From Meandrina meandrites (lineage: Eukaryota > Cnidaria > Anthozoa > Scleractinia > Meandrinidae), in assembly GCA_963693305.1 (NCBI GenBank), contig OY855905.1, positions 32,582,750 to 32,646,749 of the forward strand: 64,000 bases of DNA, given 5' to 3'. The notes under the pieces are model-generated. The model saw only the letters and a program-made list of their open reading frames with translations, was not told where the DNA came from and ran no database searches. The stretch's first letter is position 1. Each line of letters opens with the position of its first letter. Positions 34,818-45,208 of the stretch are shown piece after piece. A program made the position numbers and the translations under genes.

Positions 34818-35039
34818 AATAAGCAACCGCGTCTCGCGAGCAGAGCGCGCTCAGTTCCCGCGCAATACAGCCGTAAAAATTAGTCGGATGGCGTCATCGG
34901 TGGAAAAATCCACCGTCGCCGCCATTTTGTTTTTTAAGCCCGCGCGCGCCCTTTGTATCCGTGTCCAGCGGTCTCCTGGGTATCAAACGAGCGGCTTAAA
35001 TTCTAAAGTTTACTCGGTATTTTGAGTTCAATTTACTCA

Positions 35040-36340
35040 GCTTTTTTTGCGGTGTGTATTAAAGAACTTTATATAAAAGAAGTCTTTTTCGTTTTTTCTG
35101 ATATCACCTAAAATGGCATTTCCGGGCTTCTAGACTTTTACCCTCTAGCTTCGGCGCTTCCCAATTGCCTCGGTTATCAGAAAAATCTGACTATAGCGTT
35201 TGTCTGTGTTGCGAAATGACTCGAAACGAAGTGAAAGGTGTTTAACTCAACAGGTAAACCCATCTCGCGGTAAAAATAGCCTGTGACACAGTATAGGTTA
35301 ACAAACATAGGTTAAAAAACCGGCTGAAACAAAATGTACATGTACTGTAGGATGCTCACTAATTAATTCACTTTTTTATCACGGCTGACTCTGGAACAAC
35401 AATGGGTTCATGTCGCCTTTCCGTTTTCACTGTGACACGCTAACACTGTAAAAAGCATAAGTGGTTATAAAAGCTGTCTAGCAAAAATAATTAAACAAAG
35501 TAAGGTTAAGATAAACGCGCAATAGAAAAATGCATACCACAAAACAATACAAGCTATCTAGAAATAAACAAAAGTAAAGATAAACGCACGTTAAACGATA
35601 TCGATCCAGGACCCTTATTGGTTGAGGTCACACTTGGGCTATTTCCAGTTTCTGTTGTTTTGTTTTTAGAATTTTTTTTCTGAATTACTTTAATATATTT
35701 TTGGTGCCCTTAACATGTAGCCCTCGACCCTCGACGAGAAGTCAAACTTAGCGTGGACTAGTGCATTGAAGAAAACTGACATTGGAATGCGCCAAGGAAG
35801 CCAGCAAAGTGCTACAACTGTCTAAACACTGTTCGCCGCCACCCAGCTAGTTGAGCGCAACAGTTCTGCCAAGTTCAGTTCAAGGTACGCTTTCTCTCGT
35901 AATTACGACGTGAACCGAGCGTTTTAAGTAGTGTAATTAGTGTTCATTTTGTAATTGTAATTAGTAGAATTCTACTAGTACACTAATGCAAATGCTGCAA
36001 TGTGATTGGCTGAGCTATTGAACACTATCAGCCATTAGTGTGCAGTTGCCGAAGGTCGTCCACAAAATGCGACGTTTTTATCGTTTTTCCGAAGTTTTGG
36101 AAGGAAGTTTAGATGTAAATGGATAAAAAAATTCCCGAGAAGACCAAAAGAAGGACATTAGTGGTTTCTTGACTTTAAAAGCTTGAAATTATTGAAAAAC
36201 GGGTGCACGCGCGTAAACAACTGCAAATTTACCAAGGACAATTCAATGCGTGCGATTTTGTTAAAGCGAAATAGTTCGATAATGCGTAGAAAAATAATTA
36301 GAAACCATTATCTGCGTTTATTTCAGTTAGAATTCTACTA
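35040..36340. other. Non-coding part of the 6.9-kb element
   Basis: No gene seen. One copy of the 33-bp unit found again at 36448 (AGTAGTGTAATTAGTGTTCA) lies at about 35925-35955. Confidence 0.5.
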
Positions 36341-36343
36341 AAA

Positions 36344-36446
36344 CAATTAGATTATTCGCTCTCAATTTCTATGAGGTGATAGTTGATTCGGCCTGCGGCC
36401 TCATCAACTATCACCTCATAGAAATCTCGAGCTCATAATCTAATTG
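36344..36446. repeat. 50-bp-arm palindrome
   Basis: Arms 36344-36393 and 36397-36446 are nearly perfect reverse complements (TATGAGGTGATAGTTGAT against ATCAACTATCACCTCATA) with a 3-nt loop. Cruciform or hairpin potential. Confidence 0.8.
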
Positions 36447-36447
36447 T

Positions 36448-36579
36448 TAAGTAGTGTAATTAGTGTTCATTTTGTAATCGTAAGTAGTGTAATTAGTGTA
36501 CAGTTTGTAATAGTCAGTAGTGTAATTGGTGTACAGTTTGTAATAGTCAGTAGTGTAATTGGTGTACAGTTTGTAACCG
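36448..36579. repeat. 33-bp tandem repeat, four units
   Basis: Units at 36448, 36481, 36514 and 36547, each 33 bp, with core AGTAGTGTAATT(A/G)GTGTACAG. It lies 60 bases upstream of the integrase start, so it could be a transposase-binding array or a promoter-proximal repeat. Confidence 0.85.
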
Positions 36580-36638
36580 TAATTTTGTAAGTACTGCTTT
36601 TCTTTGAGTGCATTACAATAAAAAAAAAAAATTACGAC

Positions 36639-37795
36639 GTGAAAATGAATGCTTTTTTGGTTTGTTTTGTCTTCATGACAGTGTCCTGTAATATTCCAAT
36701 ACTAGCCATTTCGTCTTTGGATGAAGAAACTTATAACACCTTTCTTGAGTTGCTGAATGGAAATTTAATGTTCCAACCAGAGCGAGAAGCACTAAGACAA
36801 AATCTGCGCTTGTTCGATTCTGGCGGAAGAGAGAGCGTTTATCACTGAGAGCAGGACAAGTGTGTTATGATGGTCGACCGATTCTGAAAAAATCTGATGT
36901 AACAGGTGTTGTTAAGAAGGCTTTTAAAGAAACAAAAGGATCCGGAACAAGAAAGCTGTTTCATCGACTGAAGAATGTTTACCAAGGAGTAGGTGAAAGA
37001 GATATTAGACGAGTTCTCGGAAAATCTCGCCTCCATTAACAATTAAATGTACGTTTTCAAAACAAGGCCGTTCTGAAGCCGATAAGGGCACGTAGTGTAC
37101 AAATCCGCCACCAAATTGACTTGATAAGCATGGAAAATATGCCTGCTGCCTTGAAAGGAAAGACATTCAAATTTGTGCTTTCTCTGATGGACGTGTTTAG
37201 TCGCTATCATTGGCTAATACCGTTGGACGGAAAAGGTAGCAAACCAATTGCAACGGCACTGTCGGAGCTCTACATACAGCACGATCCACCTAAAGTTATT
37301 CAGCACGACCAAGGCCCGGAGTTTGAAGGTGCAGTTAAGAAGCATTGCAAGAAACTCCGAATCAACGAGGTAAAAGGACGCCTTTTTCATCCACAGTCAC
37401 AGGGTAACGTTGAACGAGCGCATCGTTCATGTACGACTTGTTAGCAATGAAAAACGGTGGTGTGAACTGGGTAAAGTCGCTACCAGAGTATGCGATAACA
37501 TTGAACGAAGAGCCCCGGGAAGAACTGTCATGGAAATCTGCATTTGAAGTGTATTATGGTCGCAAAGTTGAACCATGCTGATCGACTTTCCGAGATCCCT
37601 GTTGCACAGGAGTGGGCTCAAACTGAAGAGGAGTACGAAAGAATGGTAACGCCAAAACCTAGTGACTACACACGCCGCAGTAAAGATAGTGAAAGAATAC
37701 AACAATCCGTGGCTTCCGCAAGTAAAAAATGCGAAAACAGAATGATTAGAAAAGGATTAAGGAACAATCCCCGATCTGTGGCACATCATGTTTAA
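36639..37795 (+). pseudogene. Retroviral-type (rve) integrase, KRBA2-like
   Basis: Resembles the integrase-derived KRAB-A domain-containing protein 2 family found widely in cnidarian genomes. An N-terminal part (36639-37040) holds the RAGQVCYDGRPIL and FHRLKNVY segment. The rve catalytic core (about 37110-37440) has QIDL, HDQGPEF and NVERAH, supplying the D, D and E with 34 residues between the last two. A C-terminal part contains NWVKSLPEY and FEVYYGRK. The gene is broken by a frameshift at about 36846, an in-frame TAA at about 37035 and a frameshift at about 37430. Its place between inverted terminal arrays suggests it was the element's own transposase. The catalytic triad is still readable. 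Confidence 0.82.
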
Positions 37796-38640
37796 ATGCA
37801 CCGGGGGATCAGTCCCAGAGCGATGCAGATCAAGACGCTCCTGACATCAATACAACCCATAGTAGCCTAACCGGGTTACATGAGAATGAAGATTAACGAA
37901 TAACCAATGTGGATATGAACAGCAGGGAAACGATCGTGCAAGTCAGTTTAACGAGTGTAATACAGACTATGGTGCTTACCTTGATCCTGATCTTTTGGAG
38001 AACGTCACAGAAACAACCGGGGGAAGTTATCCAGAAATGCGAAGTTCTGAGCCGCCCGACACATAGTATAATTGTATCCCCCCCCCCCCCCCCCCCGTCC
38101 AAGATGAACAGTCCGAATTGGATGGGTCAGATCAGTCCCATACCAAAACAGATCGACACGCTCCAGACGTCAACAAAACCCATGGTAACCGAACCGTATT
38201 GCATGAAAATGAAGAGCCAGATACGAATAACGAATGTAGATATGAACAGGAAAATGATCATGCAAGTCAGTCAAACGGCTGTAATACAGACTCTGGTTCT
38301 TTCCTTAATCCTGATCTTTTGGAGAACATTATAGAAACAACAGTGGGGAGATATCCACAGATGCGGCAGATCCTGAGAGCTGTTTCGCGGTTTTTGAAAC
38401 GGATTGTCGACAACGTACTTCTTCCACAAATTTACCTTCCAGAGCTAGCAGATGTTGGCGACATACACCATGTAAGCGTACGAAAAATAATAAACATCAA
38501 GGGAAAGAACAGTGGAGCAGTAATCGCTATAAAACATATAATTAATGCTCAGAACTGGACGAATGCTTGGGTTTGCTTTGTAGCTTATGGCTATGGGTGG
38601 TACGGTGTCTCCAAGATTTACTGGAGAACCCGCAATTAAA
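37796..38640 (+). pseudogene. Possible second element-encoded protein, C-terminal remnant
   Basis: Two partly repeated stretches (about 37890-38040 and 38200-38335) share NNECRYEQEN/DHASQ/CNTDSG..LNPDLLENI-like coding, so an internal duplication is visible. The frame 38118-38639 then continues to ETTVGRYPQMRQILRAVS and a Trp/Tyr-rich end (AYGYGWYGVSKIYW). No known domain recognised. A C-run of about 20 (38077-38096) interrupts it. It may be the C-terminus of the integrase polyprotein or a separate ORF. Confidence 0.45.
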
Positions 38641-39189
38641 AGACCCTGAAATAGTTTGAAGTTTAAGCTTCAGTTTACATTTTCAGTTTTATTTCCTACA
38701 TTTCCTTCCTCAGAGCTGCAGTTAGGTTTTGTTTGAAATAAGATTTTCTTCTGTTTAAAATATAATATGTATAATTCTTTTACCAATTTTCATTTAAAAA
38801 AAAGAGCTGACTCACTTCTAGTTTGATATTGCAAGACGTTCAATTGGACAAAGTCGCTTGTTCGTTAGTGCGTTAATTAGTGTGACAATATAACGGATAA
38901 AGAATTGAAGGATATTTAATTGTTGCTATATAAAGTTAGCATGTATACTATTACAAATCGTAGTTTTTGTGCCTTAATTTGAAAGTAAAGAAAGGCATGT
39001 GTTATTTAGGGCTTTTTTGTTTGCAAAAATACTTTTCTACAGGAATTTCCCAAGAGATCACATATTCACCCCTTTTCCCCTGGAAGAATCAAAGTAGCCT
39101 TTTGGAAAAACTCGAGGCGTCCGCCAGTTTTAAAAAAGACAAATGTTCTGTCCCTTACTCACATATAAACCCTTATATTTCGAACAAAC
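38640..39189. other. Non-coding tail of the 6.9-kb element
   Basis: AT-rich; no gene seen before the right terminal array. Confidence 0.5.
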
Positions 39190-39370
39190 CTATACCAACC
39201 AAAATATTATTACATTCTGTGTAACTACATTTTGCGTCAAAAGTTGTTACATTTTGCATTACCGACGTTATTACATTTTGTGTCGAAACTTATTACATTT
39301 TGTGTTACTATTACATTTTGCGTCAAACGTTATTACATTTTAGGTCAATTATTACATTTTGTGTCGTAAC

Positions 39371-39912
39371 AGGGTCATTTATTCATCTGTGAGAATTGTT
39401 GGCTAATTGACAACTGTCTCAATGAAACACACCACTTGAACTTCAGCAGAACCGACCTCTTAGACCTCCTCAGAGCATCCACCAAAGATCAGCTGTTCCA
39501 ATTTCTTGGGCAATTGTATGAACAGACCGATGGCGTCGCCATGGGTTCGCCACTCGGACCACTGTTGGCAAATGTTTTTATGGGACATATTGAAAACGCT
39601 TTTGAGCGTGAAGGAAAATTGCCTTCATTTTACAAGAGATACGTCGATGACACTCTAATCATCATGCCAGACCTAACATCAGCTGATACTTTTAACTACT
39701 TTTCTTCAGGTCCTTAATCAGTAAAATTCACCATGCAAACAGAACAACGGAGTGCTTCCCTTTCTTGGTATGCAACTGCTGAACAGAGCCCCTCATGCAA
39801 ATAGAGATCTATGAAGGGAATTTTGCTCCACCACCAGAGCATGTCGATATCCGTTAAAAAAGGGGGCTGTTAAAAACCATGCTGGACCTGGCCTACCTCT
39901 TGTCGTCGTGTT
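39371..39912 (+). mobile_element. Penelope-like element fragment, unit 1
   Basis: The reverse transcriptase core of a Penelope-like element is readable: TDGVAMGSPLGPLLANVFMG (about 39520-39590), then RYVDDTLIIMPD (about 39640) with the catalytic Asp pair. After a shift comes the continuation toward TMLDLAYLLSS. It stops abruptly at about 39912 where Polinton sequence begins. Units 2 and 3 continue into the GIY-YIG part, so this copy was cut. Confidence 0.82.
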
Positions 39913-40513
39913 GGACAAGCAGTTTGCCCAGGATACATTTGTCTGTAGTTTGTCGCGGCGGTTCTTGAAAAGGACCAAGTAATGGCTGTTTAAGCTGATG
40001 CTTCGATTGCCTTTGCCTTGATGGAATAGGTTTTGCACAATGTAAATAACACTCAAGTTTTGATGATGCAATCCCTTAGTAAACAGGTTCACGACTCGGT
40101 TTTCACTTCCAGCCTCAATCATTTCGTCGTCAATGACAATCAAGTTTCGTATATTAACATCAAAGTAAGAATCTTGTTCCAGGTTCTCATGGATACCCTT
40201 GATATAACTCGCTGTAAGCCGGTTACCACTGAGAATAACACCAAACAATCCTCTTTGGAGGAAGGTGGATTGCCTTTTGGGCCTGCTGCAACAAAGATTT
40301 AACCCAGACCGACTTTCCCGAACCGGTCATACCTGCAACCATACAGGTAAACGGATGCCCAAGGTGAAACCGTTGATACTTTTCTCGAGAAATCGACTTA
40401 GCTTGAAGTGGAAAAGAAATGGAAACCGGAAGAACAGTGTTAATGCTTATGTGTCTTTGCATATTATATTTCCTTGAAAAGTCCTTTTGACAAAAAGGAC
40501 AGAGCCAACTCAT
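39913..40513 (-). pseudogene. A32-like packaging ATPase (FtsK/HerA type)
   Basis: The genome-packaging ATPase typical of Polintons and related DNA viruses. From the ATG at 40513 the protein starts with a single zinc-knuckle-like CPFC segment. Walker A follows (GMTGSGKS, about 40350), then Walker B (LIVIDDEM, about 40140), then the conserved LFTKGLHHQNLSVIYIVQNL segment and a late LVLFKNRRDKLQ motif. A frameshift near 40235 separates the Walker A half from the Walker B half. Near the end there is a small deletion with frameshift, and the 3' end is lost at the junction with the Penelope fragment (39912). Dead, but diagnostic of the element class. Confidence 0.85.
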
Positions 40514-40629
40514 GTCAACACCGTTGCATCATAACGAGAACTAAAAACCGACTCATGTCGCACAATTATATAGCCCCCAAGCACCCCAATTATTTTTGTT
40601 TTCATCCGCAATTGCTTTGCTATCTCACT

Positions 40630-40925
40630 CCTTCGCCTCCTCCTCCTCCTCCTCCTCATCCTCATCCTCCTTCTCCTCCTCCTCGATTCTTAGATTTCCT
40701 CCTCCACCTCCACCTCCGCCTCCGCCTCCTCGTTATCCCCAATTCTTTTGTCTTCTGTTCCTCCTCTTTCTCCTCATCTTCCTCCTCCTCCTCCTCCTCC
40801 TTCTCCTCCTCGACTTTTTAGTTTTCCTCCCCTTCAATTCTTTTGACTCCTCCTCCTCCTCTTCCTAAACTCTTTAGTTTTCCCCCTGCTCCTCCTCCTC
40901 TTCCTCCTGCTCCTCTTCCTCCTAG
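40630..40925. repeat. Polypyrimidine (CCT)n tract
   Basis: About 300 bp of CCT/TCC/CTT repeats. Pro/Ser/Leu open frames across it are artefacts. Long polypurine-polypyrimidine tracts can form triplex DNA. It is absent from the short derivative at 49640. Confidence 0.92.
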
Positions 40926-41117
40926 ATGCACTAGTTAAACTGTTCAAATGTTCCCTTCAAGACAAAGAAGCAAGTCCTTGTGCAAGAGGGTAGAGGTTTT
41001 ATACAAGAATTGTTGACCCCTGTTATAAGCAGTTTGAGGTTTCTTATGTTATAAGGGCAACGCGCATCCTGAGAAGTCCATCATTTGTATCTTGCTCTAA
41101 ACGAGTGTTAGTCAATA

Positions 41118-41951
41118 TGAAACGAACGATGAAGAGGGAGAAAGTATACAAGAAGATAGCTCAACCTCTGATGACGAAAGCGATAGTGAAGAGCCCCGGA
41201 TTAAAGATGTTTTGAATAACCTTTCCCAAGCAGTTTCAAGAAAATATGCTTCTAAACTGCTGCATAGTTATGCCACTTCCGAAGATATCTTGTTTGGACA
41301 CCGCGGGGACAATTACTCCGAAATCAGCCCATAATACCAGTAACAAACATCTCGGAACTGGTTCAGTATGTGCTTCTTCCTCAAAACGATGAGGTTGCCA
41401 ATCTCCGGGCACTCAATACCTTCATGGAAGGATTGGCAGAGCTGGGGATTAATAAGAACTTGATAAAAAATAAGAAACTTTTAAGTGATCCGTTAGAAAA
41501 AGAGAAAAGCTACCGGAATGAAGAGGAGGAGTCCGACAACGGGGCTGATGACAGTAACTCAACCGACAGTAATGAAGAGGAGGCTTCTGGGGAAGGAGTG
41601 GAGCTGAGGAATCTCAAGAGAGCGAAAATGACACTGGCAGCAACAGCGATGAATCAACAAAAAGCGATTCTGAAAACACGAACATTGTTCAGTCTAAAAT
41701 TCCCTGTGAACATTGTGAGAGATCTAACTTATACAAAACAACGATTTTGCGATGCCCCAAATGCTCGTGGCACGATACCCCCTTGATTTGTCCTATTTGC
41801 GATTACCAGATTCCTTTGAAAACAAAAAAAAAACGGGGAAGAGGGGTTTCGTCGATGCTATGATTGTGGCGCGATCAAGCACAAAAGCGGAAAAACATCA
41901 AAAACTTCATATTATCCCCCTAGCAGTGACGAGGCCAAAGACGATTATTAA
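41118..41951 (+). pseudogene. Polinton zinc-ribbon protein (unknown function)
   Basis: An acidic N-terminal part (Glu/Asp/Ser-rich) is followed by a helical segment (LNNLSQAVSRKYASKLL). It then continues in another frame with NISELVQYVLLP and ALNTFMEGLAELG, then an acidic spacer. The C-terminal domain has CEHC (about 41705), CPKC, CPIC and CYDC (about 41850), four CxxC knuckles forming two zinc ribbons. The stop TAA lies at the inner edge of the right terminal repeat. Frameshifts near 41310 and about 41640, and an A-run of ten at 41825-41834, break it. A partial, more deleted copy is in the 49640-51564 element. No function known to me. Confidence 0.65.
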
Positions 41952-41978
41952 ACTGTACTGTATTGAACGAAAAACCGA

Positions 41979-41984
41979 AATAAA
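41979..41984 (+). promoter_or_regulatory. Poly(A) signal in the Polinton terminal repeat
   Basis: AATAAA 28 bases after the zinc-ribbon stop codon, inside the terminal inverted repeat. The inverted copy (about 49950-49960, minus strand) serves the other terminal gene. Confidence 0.6.
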
Positions 41985-42605
41985 AATTTTGCTTGAATTA
42001 TTATCTGTGTGTTTATTCGCGCTCGCAATGTTTACGTTTGGGGGCACTGAAGCGCTCATATATTGTTAGTTTGTGAATAATAATTCGTTCCGGTGGTAGG
42101 TCTATTGTTTTTTTGTCATGAAAAGAAGCGACTAGACACTTATTAGTATGCAGCGGGAACCCCTTCATAAGTATGGAGGAAGACAATTATTAGTATGCAG
42201 GAAATCCAAATTAGTATACAGGAAGAAAGTTATTAGTGTACATGAAATCCAAATTAATATAATACGGATAATTCGGTGCTCCTATCACTCTAGTATCTCG
42301 AGATTTTTCTTTTTCGTGCTATTTAAAACCATATTTAACTAATAATACACTGTGGAACAAAGATGCGAGGCAATTTAATTGGGGGATAAACTACAAGCTA
42401 ATTAACGAGAATTTCTACTCAGTATGAGATCTACAGAAACCTACTTTTGATCACAAACAGTTAAATAACTGAGTCAAGATTACCACTGATTATTCACATG
42501 TTAAAACCATCTAAGCAGCTCAAGAGAATAAGAAGAATAAGGCTATTACAATTCCGCGTTGCATTGTATTGCAAATTCGAAACGTTATATATGAAATCAG
42601 CCATG

Positions 42606-42896
42606 TTACTCATGATGCTTCCGAACGGATCTCTAAATTCACTTTTCCTAGCAGCATAAATCCACGGGTTCATCGCTGCGTTTGAGTAAGCCAAGAAAAG
42701 TGCCCACGTTCCCCAAGACTCAATGTTTTGTTTTCCTGGCACGAAATGTGCTTCTTCGACGCCACTTCAGTTATGGGAAAGGCCAGGGCTTGTAAGGAAG
42801 TCAAATAAAACACACCAATAACAATAGCAATCGTTATGGACGCCTTTTTGTTGCTCAGTTGACCTGCTAACGTCGCCGAACCGCTTTGCTGTTCGA
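42606..42896 (-). pseudogene. a-type GPCR, C-terminal fragment, unit 1
   Basis: Only TM6, TM7 and the tail remain (about 95 residues), closest to the a-type receptor at 60827 (IAIVIGVFYLTSL, ITEVAS, NPWIYAARKSEF). A 22-bp loss in the tail and at least one frameshift in ECL3 are visible. Upstream it joins non-receptor sequence at 42896. Compared with the unit 2 fragment, about 190 bp more are missing, with CGA at both edges. Confidence 0.85.
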
Positions 42897-45208
42897 ATGC
42901 AGTTGTTCTTAAAAAGAAAACTTTTAGGAGGTATTCTCTTTTGTTTTCTTTTATTGTAAATAGGCTTGGTTCTGAGAAAAAGGGCCGATAATTTATTATT
43001 TCCAATGATATTGAGTTGGCCGTTGCCCGGTAGCACCCTTTCTTCCTTACTCTTGTATTTCGGCGCTTCAATTCACTCATTTTCGTGGCCTAGAATTAAG
43101 AAAACTAAAAAATGAATCATTTGAAGATTGAGGATGCTAGCTTCAAATGCATCGATCTTTCAAAAACACATATTGTCCCGTAAATTAAAGCTGCACTTTT
43201 ATTATTGGTACTCCAGAATTGTGCAGGCACATGTCTAGAACGTCACTTTCCCGCGGTCCTCCAATTGTCCATTCATGAAAAGAAGATGTCATATTCAGTG
43301 GCATTTTCTAAACGACGATCAACAATGATCCACTTTTGGTTAATGCAGTGACAGGTAATAAATGTGCTGATCTTTACTTTAACCACAGAAAATGCTTGAA
43401 ATTTCACACGCTGCTGAATTTTCCATGCAAATTGCATTTTTTTTCTTTAATCTGAAGGCAGAAATTTAAATACCGCTCTGGATACGGGAAACAAGTGTAA
43501 AGAAATTGGAACAGTAAAGTTGACTTCAGAACGCAATAATTCTAGATCTAAAACCAGAAATTGCGTTTTCAATTGGAGATTTGTATTGTGTAATATAACA
43601 TACGGTAGTTTATTCAAATTTAGGACGCTACCAGAGACCTACCTGAATCGGAACTAGAGGCTGTTATAGTGGACAGTAAGCTTGCTACAACGTAGAAAAA
43701 ATATTTTTGAACTAGACATCATTTCCCCTTATTCGGTGATCCAAAATTTAGTTTGCTGGCTTAACTCAATATATCGGTCATATGTTAATTTCATAATTGT
43801 GTCATTTCCTTTCACCCTGCTACTTGTAATGACGAACCTTGCATGTACGTAATTAAAAAAATCCCAGACTCAGATATACCTTCTGAATCATGAGTTTTAT
43901 TGTTAGTAAGTGACCATATGTTGAATAGTAACTTTGGGACTGAGGAGTGAAGAAAATATGTGAGAAAGTAACGGCACCCCGAATCGAACCTTTTTCTTTT
44001 AGCGTCCTGTTGAATGCATAATGATAAATGTTAATGTTCGAAATTCCTCCTTTATACACTGACAGTTTAACGAGTAAAGCGCTGTCAAGCCTATCTTTAC
44101 AAGTTTAATAAAGCGATCAGACTCCGGTAGTGTCAACAGTTACGTTCGATCAGTTAGTGCCAAAGCTCTATTCACTCTACGGGCCTACGCCGCAAAACAA
44201 ACTACACAATGCTTCTCCCCTCGCTTTTCCAAATTCACTGACAATTATTCATTCTTGATTTGTCATTTCTGGCTTCTGATCCCTCGCTGTATGAATGAAT
44301 GCTGGCACACTGTGGATGTATTTTCAAAATAAAATGTAAAGAACACTTTATACGAGTTCTAGCTCTCTCCGATATTCCTCAATGCATGCATAAATACATG
44401 TGGTTTATTTCAAGAAAATTAATGTACATTGTTTTGTCCCATGGTTTTCGAAAACGTCAACGTACTGTTTCGAGTGTTCCAGAAAATAAGAAAAGAAAAA
44501 ACCTCTTCAATATATAAGCCCCTCAGAAACAAGGTGCTATTAGTGCAACAAACTGTCTCGTGCTCAAAATTTAAAAGGGGGCGGTCGTTACATAACTTAT
44601 TTTTTACAGCTGCTGCAGGTGACATCGGTTCGTCGTTTTGAATGCAAATATTTTCCTTATTTTAAACGATAGAGTTTTTGTCATTTTGAAATAACTGTTA
44701 TCTTTTCCATTCGATGTTCTGCTGTTCTATGAAATTTCCAATAATTTTTAGCACGGTGTATTTCAGAAACCATTCCCGCCTTCATAACCATCGTAATGTC
44801 TCATTCGGGTTCTATCCAATATACCAAAGTAAATATTTCGCCATTAACCTTTCAAGCAACAGTCCTTTGACAGAAGTACACAGCCGGGATAATTTTACCA
44901 GTTCGTTAGGAAAAACGTTAAAGGAGGGCGCTTTTCGAGTTTAATGCTGTTTAAATAATAAAAAAAAAATCGAAAGCTTGAAAGAACTAAAATGTGTTGT
45001 ACAGTTTGAGCCCGAAATTGCCTTTTTAAGTCTTTCTATGCTCGACTACACTGAACAGGAAAAGAGAACGATTATCTGCGAAAAGGGTTGCAAAATCGCA
45101 TAAGTAATCAAAATAATGCGTACAGCATCAGCTCTCATTCATATAAGCATACATTTCCACACGTCTGCTGACTTGTGGGTCTTTTATCTATCCAGAGAAC
45201 AAGATAAT
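42897..45208. other. Spacer between a- and b-type receptors, unit 1
   Basis: Duplicated as 52313-55209. No supported gene; frames such as 44299-44641 are preserved only partly in the other copy. On minus, GGTTCGATTCGG at 43979-43990 resembles a B box and may be a SINE relic (repeated at 53930-53941). Confidence 0.55.

Larger units (their letters stand above)
32449..39370. mobile_element. 6.9-kb element with AAAATGTAATAA terminal arrays
   Basis: Starts GTTACGCCACAAAATGTAAT and ends with the complement of GTTACGACACAAAATGTAAT. Terminal inverted repeats of about 175-190 bp consist of 7-8 copies of AAAATGTAATAA separated by TTTGACGC-like spacers (32456-32625 and 39190-39366). The equivalent region of the next unit (47240-47250) is uninterrupted. 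AGGGT is shared at both flanks, suggesting a target duplication of which the left copy has diverged. Cargo is a nested LINE (32740-34355), a MITE (34644), a 33-bp tandem array (36448) and a broken integrase gene (36639-37795). Confidence 0.7.
39913..42291. mobile_element. Polinton/Maverick remnant, unit 1
   Basis: The right end is intact: terminal inverted repeat about 41945-42291 ending CT, followed by target copy AGTATC (42292-42297). The left part is lost; the element joins a Penelope-like fragment at 39912. It holds a packaging-ATPase relic on minus, a CT-rich tract, and a zinc-ribbon ORF on plus. A 6-bp target duplication and AG...CT termini are defining features of Polintons. Element 49640-51564 supplies the left end. 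Adintovirus-like elements share this organisation. Confidence 0.85.

Noticed and set aside
40474..40868. Pro/Ser/Leu-rich frames
   Set aside because: Read through the CCT repeat.
43979..43990. Possible tRNA from the B box GGTTCGATTCGG (also at 53930)
   Set aside because: No A box, acceptor stem or anticodon arm; at most a SINE relic.
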